64,000 bases of DNA from Crambe crambe (taxonomy: Eukaryota > Porifera > Demospongiae > Poecilosclerida > Crambeidae): positions 1,240,001 to 1,304,000 of the forward strand of contig OZ004596.1 in assembly GCA_963924555.1 (NCBI GenBank). Direction: 5' to 3'. A program made the position numbers and the translations under genes. The notes beneath the pieces are model-generated. The model ran no database searches, was not told where the DNA came from, and was given only the letters and a program-made list of their open reading frames with translations. Of the stretch, positions 10,762 to 21,186 are shown piece after piece; the first letter of the stretch is position 1; each line of letters opens with the position of its first letter.

Positions 10762-10913
10762 AATGTCCCTCTAATGAGTCCACTATAGTGTCATTAGTTT
10801 GACAATCTCATGACAGCTATTGGTAAATGCTATTTATGCTACACACAATCACAAATTAGCACATGAATGGTAACTACATATAGTTTTCTGAGACTTCTGT
10901 TTATATTGTTATG

Positions 10914-11801
10914 TTAGTTGCATGTGGTTTTCATGGTGCATCTCTTTGGACGTATCTTCATTTGAACTTTAGTGTAATGGCGGTAGATTGATCCATCATG
11001 CCAGGCGAGCCTACTACCACTATCTCCTGGTACTTGAATTATATATGGTCCATTAAGATTTGTACCTCTAACATAACAGCTATGAAACCACCATCCTCCT
11101 CCATACACTGCAGCACAATTACGACTCCATGTATCATTGTCACGATCTCGAGTACTGAAAGGTCTTCCATTATGTAAAGCCATTGCATCATGTGTATCTC
11201 CCACTCCTTTGGCCTGTCCAATGGTCAGTTGGTACTTAGTTTCAGCCCCTCCCACTCTGAAGAGCTGGTAGGTCCAGACTAGAGTAGGCACTGACCCATT
11301 CCCAAGTTCAATGCGTAGTTCCACGTCATCTCGTGTGGTGAGGCAGTGAATCTTTTCCAGTCCATACCAAAATTCTTCCTCCAGATCTCCAAAGCCGTAC
11401 ACATAGTCAGTCCAATTGCGATTGAAGTCGACAGAGCCATTGATCCTACGCTGGATGACCAACCACTTTCCTCCATCTGTCTCCATGTCACAGCGAGCAT
11501 GCACTTTACTGGAACCAAAACTCTCAGAAGAACCACACACACCAGCCATTTCATAGCTACCAGTAGCAGCCGAAGGCATCAACTTCTTGATCTAAACATA
11601 ACCAAGATTACTTACTTGCACACTCACCTGACAGCAGTGCACACTCACCTGACAGCAGTCATGGTAACCTGCTGCATCACAATTTTCACTGGAAGATATC
11701 AAATCCTTCAACAATTGTTGGTGGTGCTTTCCACAGTCAGAGGAAATGACTTCCACATTAGCAAGGAGAAAGGTTGCAATGATAATGTAGATAGTTCCCA
11801 T
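10914..11801 (-). CDS. FReD copy G: secreted fibrinogen-related-domain protein, intact
   Basis: Exon 1 at 11801-11649 (51 codons, signal peptide MGTIYIIIATFLLANVEVIS) and exon 2 at 11591-10914 (225 codons plus stop); predicted 276 aa. The acceptor is TTTAG instead of the array's usual TTCAG. A 21-bp tandem duplication repeats the exon-1 end and donor, so a second donor 21 bp downstream would add seven residues (VSVHCCQ) in frame. The FReD keeps the DRDND calcium pattern. The pocket GGGWWFHSCYVRGTNLNGPY resembles copy A, but the following SIYRHYTKV matches copies D and E, another mosaic sign. TATA box 11868-11861. Confidence 0.9.
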
Positions 11802-12111
11802 GGCGATGTAGTGGCTGTAGGATATGATTGTGGAGATAAAAACTGAAATGGTCAAATGTTCTTTTATAGCTGCTCCTATACTGTAGGCATTTTAGACCAC
11901 CCATGTGGGTGCATGTATGTCTGCAAGTAGATAGAGACTAAGTATGGCCATTATGACAGTATGCATCATAAGTCACTATAATTCAGCGCCTGTTTGGTTG
12001 TCTCCAACTAAGCATGTCAGGGGTCAAGTCCAAAGGTAATGACTCCTTAATCATAACATCGGGTCAGTTTATGTGCAGGTTCAAAGGTAACACATGCCTT
12101 ATCGATTTTAG

Positions 12112-13712
12112 GAAGCTTCCAATATCAGACGAAGTTTCACCATGAGGGATATCAATGTACTGAAGATAGTGCTGTGCAGGTATGGATATATATCATCTCA
12201 TCCCCCACTCACACTATATCACTCACACTATATCTATTCAACCACACTCCACCACAGTTCACCATAAATTACCTCTCACTCTCATTTTCCCACATATAAC
12301 TTCCTAGTGGTCTCTACCCTCAACTGGCCATTGCAGACGACTGTAACTCTTATCGCAGAGACTCCAGCCAAGTCTTCCACACTAAGGTCTCACCACATCC
12401 TACAAATATCCAGCTATACCATCATGCCTCTCTCTTTCTTTCTTTCTCTCTCTGTGTAGTCAAAGTCATTTGTTGTATTCCATCCAACTAGTGTATTTTC
12501 TACAAACCCTGAGCACCTCCAACCTAAGGTTGGTATACATCATCTGCTCATAATTGAATCATTCAATAGTCTTACTTTCTTCTAGGAAGGCAAAGTCGGA
12601 CATGAACTTCTTGCTTATGTGTGAGTATAGATAGCTAGCTATGTGATATGACACATTATAGAGAAAGAGCAGTGACCTACTGGAGACAAACAAACCTTAT
12701 TTGATGAATGTCATGAGAACACCTGCTCTCCAAACAGTCACCCTCTTCTCCCAGAACTTGGACACCAATGCTGACTGCACCAGGTGATGTGATCACATGA
12801 TCTCCCTCCTTACTTATAGGATATTTGTTTGCAGGATTGTGGTGGATGGGTGGCTGGAGTTGAAACTACACAGCAGTGAAATCGGCCAACAAGTGCTTGC
12901 TGCACTACAGACACTAAGAAACACATGGACACATCTCTTGGAGACAAAATTAGAAGAATCCAAAAGTTAGTTTTAAATTTAGAATGTAACCATTGCATCT
13001 CTTCTCTCTCTCAGGACATTATTCTAGAGGCGAAAGTTATTATGATGAATCTTCAGATGCTACGGCCAAAATCGCTATTCTCGAAGAACTTTTGGCTACT
13101 AAACTTGCCGAGTATCTTGAAAGCACTTTTTCTTACTCTCTCTCAAAGCTTTCCAGTGCTGCACTTACTAATCTCTACAAAGGACCCTCCAAAGGTACAC
13201 AGCTACAATTTACCACCTTCAATTTGGAGCATGATAGCTATATTTTTGATCCAGAACTAAAATCATCAGAGTCTAAACCATCTTCATCAGCTTCAGTATT
13301 TGAGAAAGATGAGAGGAAGCCACACCCTATCAAAGGTGGATGGTGCATTACTGATTATCTGACTTATGATTGGTGAGTTTTCATGCTGTAAATGAATTAG
13401 CTATAAAATTTATTATAATGCAGCTTGGTGGATGATTTTGGAGCAAGTTCTTCAGAAAGCTCCTGTATTCAGCGATTATGGACCTGTCCTCTTTGCCAAG
13501 TGAAGCTAGCTGTCAATGTGGCTGAACAGCTTCAGCACCAAGCAAGCTGCAAGAAAGAGATGGAAGATGCTCTGAACAAGCCTGTGGAACCAGCTGCTTC
13601 ACAAAACCCTTCCTTGTTGAAGGAATACCACTGTCCTCAGTGTGGGGAAACCCTGCAATTAACAGCAATAGATATCTTGAAGCATAAACGTGACCATGCT
13701 AGAAAAAAATAA
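12112..13712 (+). CDS. DHX34: 3' part of a DHX34-like RNA helicase gene, reading frame open
   Basis: Eight exons read through in phase: 12,112-12,179; 12,308-12,386; 12,460-12,528; 12,586-12,620; 12,662-12,783; 12,835-12,965; 13,015-13,372; 13,424-13,712. The product segments [50 protein letters not shown] and [20 protein letters not shown] match the region after the helicase core of DHX34-type DEAH proteins (OB-fold and beyond). The last two exons carry two CPxC-type zinc-finger-like motifs, CPLCQVKL and [13 protein letters not shown]34 acts in nonsense-mediated decay. No helicase motifs I-VI lie upstream; FReD copy G is only 310 bp away on the other strand. So this is a 5'-truncated duplicate or a gene displaced from its 5' half. 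Identification from memory of the family. Confidence 0.75.
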
Positions 13713-14016
13713 GCATTTAAAGCTCTTTTTCTCAGTTGTCATTATTAATCTCAAACCACTTATATTTTGACACCTGCCAACGTTTGGTCTTCTTCAAGTA
13801 AACCCGAGTTCATCCTCGAATGAATGTCATGAAGTGACAGGTAAAAGCCAGAATTCATTCTTGAAGAGGTAGCTATAATTAATGTCATCAAAAAAAAATG
13901 TTCTATTTAGTCAGAAGGATTTGTGACTTCTGAAGACTGAAGGTCAAAATAAGTTGTTTGAGATGAAAAAGTTAATATAATCGTAGGAAGTCATTTTAGC
14001 CCCACCCATTTTGAAA
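13713..14016. other. spacer downstream of the DHX34-like fragment
   Basis: No gene seen. Short imperfect inverted matches around GAATTCATTC and CATTCATTCGAGG are the only structure noted. Confidence 0.4.
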
Positions 14017-14190
14017 GGCCATTGAATCATGTGTACCTCCCACTCCCTTGGTCTGTCCAATAATCAGTAGTTTCAGCCCCTCCCACTCTGAAGACCTGGT
14101 AAGTATCAGTAGATACTTGACCCATTCCCAAGTTCAATGCATAGTTCCACATCATGTATGGTAAGTGGAGTGTACCAAAATTCTCCTTCC
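14017..14190 (-). pseudogene. short FReD exon-2 fragment
   Basis: Minus-strand remnant of the middle of exon 2 (region encoding the THDSMA to GEFWY part), with several small deletions. No exon 1. Confidence 0.75.
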
Positions 14191-15296
14191 ATATCTATAT
14201 GTTATGGAATTATTTTTGGCCACATTTCTCTGTTTATTATTTAAAGAACAATGAAAGTCACCAACTTCTGCATAGAGTAAATTGGACTTCTGAGTTCGAG
14301 ATTGGATGAGTTCAGAAGTCTCAGCAGTTTCAAGTCAAAGTTAAACAAGTGACGATAGAGTAGAACTCTAAACTTCTCTATTATCTTGATTAGAGGGATT
14401 GCTTCAATTGATGAATCCCCAGCATTTACCCATTTTAGGTCATGGTATTAGCTTTTATGACACTTGAGAATGTAAACAAGAAACATCACATGAAAGAGGA
14501 AGAATCTCAGTGCTGTGAATTCACAGAGACATTCCTCTTTTGTTTGCACAACTATAGATAAAATTATATAACCCCAAGAGAAGAGAATGTCCTCTGCTTA
14601 TGCAGAAGCTAAACTTTGTGATGAAACAAAAGACAAAGCATCTATAAGCAAACAGTTCCATTCATTCTAAGGACTTACTGTGCTAAAAGCTGTGATTTCT
14701 TTGAAATAACAATCTTCAGCATTATAGAGGAATGTCTCTGTGAATTCACAGCATCTAGATTCTTCCTCTTTCATGTGATGTTTCCTCCTTGTTTTCACGA
14801 AGATCTACTTGAGATGACATTCTCAAGTGTCACAAACTATGACCAAAAATGGGTGATTCATCAATTGAACCTATCATCGAAGCTGAACTTTGAACAAGTC
14901 TAAGCAAACAGTTCCATTGCATTCTGAAAACTTACTATGCTAAAGCTGTGAAATAGGAATGTTATGTGATTAAAATTCAGCACTAGCTATAGCTAGGTAT
15001 TTTATGGGTATCACCAAGATATGGCTCACCTTGATGGATAAACAACTATGCATACCATGCTCATGCCAACTATCTCATCACATGTTTACATATGCAGAAG
15101 CTATAGGCCTTGTGTATAACTTCCATTCGTTCTCTAAATGACAAACTTAGAAATCATGATAAGCAGCAACAATAAAGGCAAACATGTGATTCATTCCAGG
15201 CTATGATAGATATTTCTTCTAAACTCACCTTGAATAAACGAGGCAAATGTGCATGATCATAATAATTATACACACATGCATGCACTCCTGGTGATT
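14191..15296. repeat. array spacer with the orientation switch of the array
   Basis: No gene. The spacer block with TGTGAATTCACAGAGACATT occurs in minus-copy orientation at about 14,390-14,590 and as its reverse complement at about 14,720-14,870, forming a broken palindrome. Everything left of it reads as minus-strand units, and copies H and I to the right are plus-strand units. The breakpoint of the inversion therefore lies near 14,600-14,720. TTCAAGGTGAG-type motifs are present in reverse at about 15,035 and 15,220. Confidence 0.7.
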
Positions 15297-15692
15297 TGGG
15301 ACTGCAATTGGATTGACTATGTGTACAGCTTGGAGGGAGAATTTTGGTAAGGATTAGAAAAGATCCACTGCCTCACCACAAGAGATGACAGGGAATGGGT
15401 CAGTACCTACTCATGTCTGGACCTATCAGCTCTTCAGAGTGGGAGAGGCTGAAACTAAGTACCAACTGACCACCATTGAACAGGCCAAAGGAGTGGAAGG
15501 TACACATGATTCAATGGCCTATCACAATGAAAGACCTTTCAGTGGAAGACCTTTCAGCACCCAAGATCATGACAATGATGTGGCATAGTAATTGTGCTGC
15601 AGTATATGGAGGAGCTTAATGTGTGTTTTAGCTCAATGGAAGTACATATATAACACTCGAGAAGATGGTGGAAGTGTACCAGCCCCTGTACT
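15297..15692 (+). pseudogene. FReD copy H: plus-strand pseudogene, mirror partner of copy C
   Basis: Plus-strand exon-2 remnant starting at the WTDYV region. It has a stop in the GEFW stretch (TTTTGGTAAGG), a deletion before NGSVPT, a duplicated GRPFS block and a stop before NCAAVYGGA. Its end (CACTCGAGAAGATGGTGGAAGTGTACC) corresponds, inverted, to the start of copy C, and the flanking spacer matches too. Confidence 0.83.
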
Positions 15693-15947
15693 ATTTCCAT
15701 TTTGGTGATTACATTTAACTAGTGTTACTTCTTATAGACAAGGACCAGTAGATGCTGGTTCTGAAGGTGGTTTATTATGTGCACTAGGGTTACTTCTAAA
15801 TTACTAAGGTAAACTGGTTACTTGGCAGATTTAGGGTGGAAGTTGTCCACTGTTAACCATTGCATGCTCGTATTCTAAATATCCTTGGGGGGATGTGTTT
15901 GGGATTTTATTGGAAAAAATAGGCCTCTTGGGGGAGAGGAGTTTCCC

Positions 15948-15978
<31 letters not shown>

Positions 15979-16484
15979 TCTCCTTAGATGAAACCCTGTT
16001 TGGTAAGGTAAAATGAGCATTTTTGAGACTGCTGAGACTTTTGAACTCTACTAGCTAGAAGCATCCACTCTTGAACTCAGAAGTCTCATAAAGTCCAGTT
16101 TACTCTATGCAGAAGTTGGGCCTTGTGTGTGAGTTTCATTAATTCTCTAAAATTAATAATAAACAGAGAAATGTGGCCAAAAATAATTCCATAGCATATA
16201 AACAGCAAACAACATGTGATGCATTTCTTGTTTAATCTTAAAGGGCCAAGTACAGTACCTGGTTCAAAACACACCTTGAATAAACAATCAGAATAATTTT
16301 TTTGCTCTTTTGAACATAAGCTCAACTTGAATAAATGAACCATGCACATACTGTATCCACCTGGGTAGTCAGGGATACCAAGGGCTAGGGAGCAGCTAGT
16401 TATAAAAGGACAAAGAGTCAACGACTTTCGCAGAACAACATCACTTGTTTCACTGAACCATCATCATAATCCCACAACATTGCC
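15693..16484. other. array spacer with a long C homopolymer
   Basis: No gene. Contains a run of about 26 C (15,953-15,978). The stretch 15,880-16,400 is largely the reverse complement of the 4200-4620 spacer. The promoter module of copy I ends it (TATAAAAG at 16,401-16,408). Confidence 0.65.
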
Positions 16485-17368
16485 ATGGGTGTTCTCAGCA
16501 TTATCATTGCAACCTTTCTCCTTGCTAATATGAAAGTCATTTCCTCTGACTGTGGAAAGCACCACCAACAATTGTTGAAGGATTTGATGTCCTCCAGTGA
16601 GAGCTGTGGTGCAGCAGGTTACCATGACTGCTGTCAGGTGAGTGTGCACTTACATGTAGGCAATTGTGCATGATTTTCATGACGCTTTATTATGTTCAGA
16701 TCAAGAAGTTGATGCCTTCGGCTGCTACTGGTAGCTATGAAATGGCTGGTGTGTGTGGTTCTTCTGAGAGTTTTGGTTCCAGTAAAGTGCATGTTCGCTG
16801 TGACATGGAGACAGATGGAGGAAAGTGGTCGGTCATCCAGCGTAGGATCAATGGCTCTGTTGACTTTTATCGCAATTGGACTGACTATGTGTACGGTTTT
16901 GGAGATCTGGAGGGAGAATTTTGGTACGGATTGGAAAAGATCCACTGCCTAACCACACAAGACGACATGGAACTACGCATTGAAATTGGGAATGGGTCAG
17001 TACCTACTGAAGTCTGGACCTACCAGCTCTTCAGAGTGGGAGGGGCTGAAACTAAGTACCAACTGACCATAGGACAGCCCAAAGGAGTGGGAGGTACACA
17101 TGATTCAATGGCCTATCACAATGGAAGACCTTTCAGCACTCGAGATCATGATAATGATGCTAATTGTGCTAAAACCTATGGAGGAGCATGGTGGTATGGT
17201 ACCTGCCACCATTCTAATCTCAATGGGAAGTATGAACCCCACACTCAAGGTGGTACTGCAGGAGCTAATAGGCTCGTCTGGTATGATGGATCAAATCGGG
17301 TCCATTACACTAAAGTTCAAATGAAGATACGCCCAAAGAGATGCACTGTGAAAACCACATGCAACTAA
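16485..17368 (+). CDS. FReD copy I: secreted fibrinogen-related-domain protein, intact, inverted
   Basis: Exons 16,485-16,637 and 16,700-17,368, phase-0 junction; predicted 273 aa. Signal peptide MGVLSIIIATFLLANMKVIS, then a complete FReD with calcium pattern DHDND placed directly before NCAKTYGGAWW. The pocket reads CHHSNLNGKYEPHT, closest to copy B. It is the only intact plus-strand member, with a TATA box 84 bp upstream of the ATG. The block copy H-spacer-copy I is the inverted counterpart of copy C-spacer-copy B. Confidence 0.92.
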
Positions 17369-18285
17369 GAGATCGACCCTGTCCATTGTCGATAAAGTCT
17401 CTCTCTGTTAGAAAACTCTCTCTTAGCATATGTAGTTAATTTTTGTGAATGTGTAGAGCTCTTCACAAAGTTCATGCTTATTCTTAAATAATGACTTTCA
17501 ATAGCACTGTTAACCATTGCATGCAGAGACCAGAAACCTCGAAACTTCTGTTTAACAAAATCCTTGTGGGGGAGCTTCCCCTGTGCCCCCTCCTTAGATG
17601 AAACCTTGAACACCCAATTTTTGAACTTACATTAAGTCCAGTTTACTCTATCCAGAAGTTGGGCCTTGTGTATGAGTTTCATTAATTCTCTAAATAACGG
17701 AGAAATGTGGCCAAAAATATCCAAAGCATATAAACAGCAACAATGAAGGAAAACATGTGATGCATTTCTTAAATAACAATATTAAGGGCCAAGCATTGTA
17801 GCTATCACTAAGATCTGCTTCAAAAATACCTTGAATAAACAATCAGAATAAAGATTCTTGCTCTTTTGAATAGCAATCTTTTGAGTGCTAATCGTTCTTT
17901 AAGTTACAGTCAACTTGAATAAACAAACAAATACTAGAACCATAGATACTATAGACTGATTGGAAACGCGCTTCATAGAAACAATATATTTCGCTGTGAT
18001 ACAATCCTAGTTGCGCCCCATCTGCAGCAACTATTCAAAGCTCTCTTACTGTGAATAGCATTTGCCTCTTCATCTTTGCCTAGAGTTATTTCCTTTCTGT
18101 TGGAACTCACTGAACATATCATGCTATGTGCACTCATACTAAATTCATATTGCAAATTCCCTCAAATGATGATGTGGCTACTACAATTTTTGGTACCTTT
18201 TCCATGTAAATCAGGCTCCATCTCACAGTAACCATTTAGAATCTACTCTAACAACCCTTGCTTCATTCCTTGGTGCTGTGCTTTC
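17369..18285. other. array spacer
   Basis: About 900 bp without a recognisable gene. Diverged copies of the array spacer (17,520-17,720) and reverse TTCAAGGT motifs (about 17,830 and 17,910). Confidence 0.5.
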
Positions 18286-18576
18286 CAAGTGCAAGTTCAA
18301 TGCATAGTTCCACATCATCTCCATGTGGTAAGTGGATCTTTTCCAGTGTACCAAAAATTAATTATATAAGACACATAGTTGAATTTCGATAGAAGCTCAT
18401 TGATCCTATGCTGGATGACCAACTACTTTTCTCCATCTGTCTCCATGTCACAGTGAGCATGCACTTTACTGGTCTCAGAAGAACCACACACACCAGCCAT
18501 TTCATATTTACCAGTAGCAGCCAAAAGCATCAAATTCTTGATCTGAACATAAAAGACATTATAAACTTGCTGAGAA
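18286..18576 (-). pseudogene. FReD copy K: fragment of the 5' half of exon 2
   Basis: Minus-strand remnant from the intron acceptor (TTTATGTTCAG region, about 18,551) through the RRIN, WTDYV and DDVEL parts, with small deletions and frameshifts. The pocket half is missing, as is exon 1. Confidence 0.8.
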
Positions 18577-18880
18577 GGAGCTTTTGCATAGTAGGTCAGT
18601 TGGAACAGATGATTATTTCTCTGTGAGAATGTTCACAAGACACAAGGGTTTGTGTAGTCCCTCTAATCAAGAGAATTTAAAAGGTCTGCTATTGTATTGG
18701 AAGTCGTTAATAGTTCTCCTAAGACATGAACTTTCTTTATGAAGAGCTATAGCTAGTTAGTAACTAAATGTACACATTCACAAAAATCAAAATGGACTTC
18801 ACAAGAGAACTAGATGATTTTCTAATAGAGAGAGAGGCTAAAATAATGTTCTCAATGACAAACAGTCCTGGCAAAATCTC
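18577..18880. other. array spacer
   Basis: No gene seen; diverged spacer sequence like that at 3040-3200. Confidence 0.5.
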
Positions 18881-19784
18881 TTAGTTACATGTGGTTTTCA
18901 CAGTGCATGTCTTTGGACGTATCTTCATTTGAACTTTAGTGTAATGAATCCAGCCTGATCCATTATTCCAGCTAAGTCTGTTAGCACCACGTGTAACACC
19001 AGCACCATCTTCTGGTGTGTGAAGTACGTAGCCCCCATTGAGATTAGAGTCAAAACACTGCTCATACCACCATGCACCTCCGTATGCTCGGGCACAATTA
19101 CGTCTGCCAGCATTATTACGATCTTTAGTACTGAAAGGTCTTCCATTATGACGTGCCATTGAATCATGTGTACCTCCTACTCCTTTGGCCTGTCCAATGG
19201 TCAGTTGGTACTTAGTTTCAGCCCCTCCTACTCTGAAGAGCTGGTAGGTCCAGACTTCAGTAGGTACTGACCCATTCCCAAGTTCAATGCGTAGTTCCAC
19301 ATCATCTCGTGTGGTGAGGCAGTGAATCTTTTCCAGTCCGTACCAAAATTCTCCTTCCAAATCTCCAAAGCCACTCACATAGTCAGTCCAATTGCGATAG
19401 AAGTCGACAGAGCCATTGATCCTACGCTGGATGACCAACCACTTTCCTCCATCTGTCTCCATGTCACAGCGAGCATAGACTTTACTGGAACCAAAACTCT
19501 CAGAAGAACCACACACACCAGCCATTTCATAGCTACCAGTAGAAGCCAAAGGCATCAACTTCTTGATCTGAACATAATAAAGCATTATGAAAATCATGCA
19601 CTTGATTGCCTACATGTAAGTGCAGACTCACCTGACAGCAGTCATGGTAACCTGCTGTGCCACAGCTTTCCCTGGAGGACATCAAATCCTGCAGTAATTC
19701 TTGGTGGCGCTTTTCACAGTTGGAGGAAATAACTTCTACATTAGCAAGGAGAAAGGTTGCAATGATAATTTGGATAGTTCCCAT
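18881..19784 (-). CDS. FReD copy J: secreted fibrinogen-related-domain protein, intact
   Basis: Exons 19,784-19,632 and 19,567-18,881, phase-0 junction; predicted 279 aa. Signal peptide MGTIQIIIATFLLANVEVIS (same MGT type as copy G). The linker is the most diverged of the array (SSNCEKRHQELLQDLMSSRE). The FReD pocket has DRNNAGRRNCARAYGGAWW and CFDSNLNGGYVLHTPEDG, close to D and E, with the DxDND calcium pattern altered. TATA box 19,874-19,867. Confidence 0.92.
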
Positions 19785-20761
19785 AGTGATGTAGCAACTG
19801 TAGGATGTGATTGTTAAGTAGCAATGAAGATAAAGACAGATTGTACTCCAAGTGAATATTCCTGTTCTTTTATAGCTGCTCCTACTGTGGCTATGTCAGA
19901 CCACCCAGGCTCCCATTCAATATTCATCACTGTAATGGCACCAGTCACTAATTGAATAAACTAGTGCTAGACTATGCTCAAATTTTTCCCTATCAGAGAG
20001 TACGATAGTACTCTCTAAGTAGGGATGGCACGGATTGCCCCATTGCACTAATACAAAACATTTTTTTTTCATTATGCAGTCTCTTCTACCATCAACAACT
20101 CCTGTCTTGAAGACAGAACACCTTCAATGTGCTAGGACTCAAGTATGAAGAGCAGAAGATAATGCATTGTCATTTTACAGAAATTTCTAAAATCGTGATT
20201 CTATTTCTGGATGTATTCTCTTAGAATTCCAATTTTTTAACCCCATTATTCTTGATTATGCAATCTTCATTTCCTGGCAATGTTTGGTTCCAGCAGAGAA
20301 AAAAACTCTTTGCTGCTTCGAAAGAAGCAGTACTGCTCTGCAGCTGCTAGCTAGATGTCTACAAGTTGATGTGTCATGCATGGAAAATGTGGTTTGTTAA
20401 CATAATCAATAATCTCCAGCTCCTTCTCTAAAAAATGTGTGAGCTGTCTCATAATACTCCTGAGGAATAATCCTAATGTGTGGATTATTTCCATTATCTA
20501 AAAAGGAATGTGTGAGCTGTCTCATTATACTCCTGAGGAATAATCCTCCACATTTATAGCTAAGTGGAAAGAATGTGTGGGCTGTCTCAGATTAGCCCTA
20601 AACTTCTATTATCTAAAATAATAGTATAAATGCACTTAATCGGGACACTTATTACTTGTCCACGTTTAGAGGTTCCACTCTGATGGAGGCTGAAAAAGTG
20701 GTCAGGTAAATACCCCCATACCTGACCTAAAACTCCACCAGTATGTCACTCCAAAAGAGAA
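19785..20761. repeat. intergenic region with a short diverged tandem repeat
   Basis: No gene. At about 20,435-20,600 a unit beginning GAATGTGTGAGCTGTCTCA and including CTCCTGAGGAATAATCC occurs two to three times with divergence. Confidence 0.6.
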
Positions 20762-20826
20762 GTAAGAAGTTCATGTCCAACTTACACTTCAATTAGCTAT
20801 GAGTAGATGATGTAGCTACCAACCTT
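20762..20826 (-). pseudogene. inverted scrap of the DHX34-like gene
   Basis: This stretch is the reverse complement, with small gaps, of exon 12,586-12,617 (coding HELLA) and of the preceding intron around 12,526-12,560. It belongs to the rearranged second DHX34-like copy to its right. Confidence 0.65.
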
Positions 20827-20838
20827 ATTCAGACAACT

Positions 20839-20842
<4 letters not shown>

Positions 20843-20924
<82 letters not shown>
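20843..20924. repeat. (AG)n microsatellite
   Basis: About 41 uninterrupted AG dinucleotides. Confidence 0.98.
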
Positions 20925-20928
<4 letters not shown>

Positions 20929-21186
20929 GATGGCATAGCTGGATATTTGTATTTTTATTTTTCACCACCAAGTGACTGACAAGGAACCTGAACTAGCCAT
21001 AGGCTAATACTAACAGGCCCCACAGGACCAACGGCTTTAACTAGCAAAGCTAGCCCACAATCCACACCCCTGAAATATAAAGCCACACCGCCACACCTTC
21101 TGATAATTGAACTAGGCAGCTGAAAAATCATAGATGCAGCAGATGTATTGCTGCCTGGCATAAGCTCGACAACCCCCCTCATGCCT

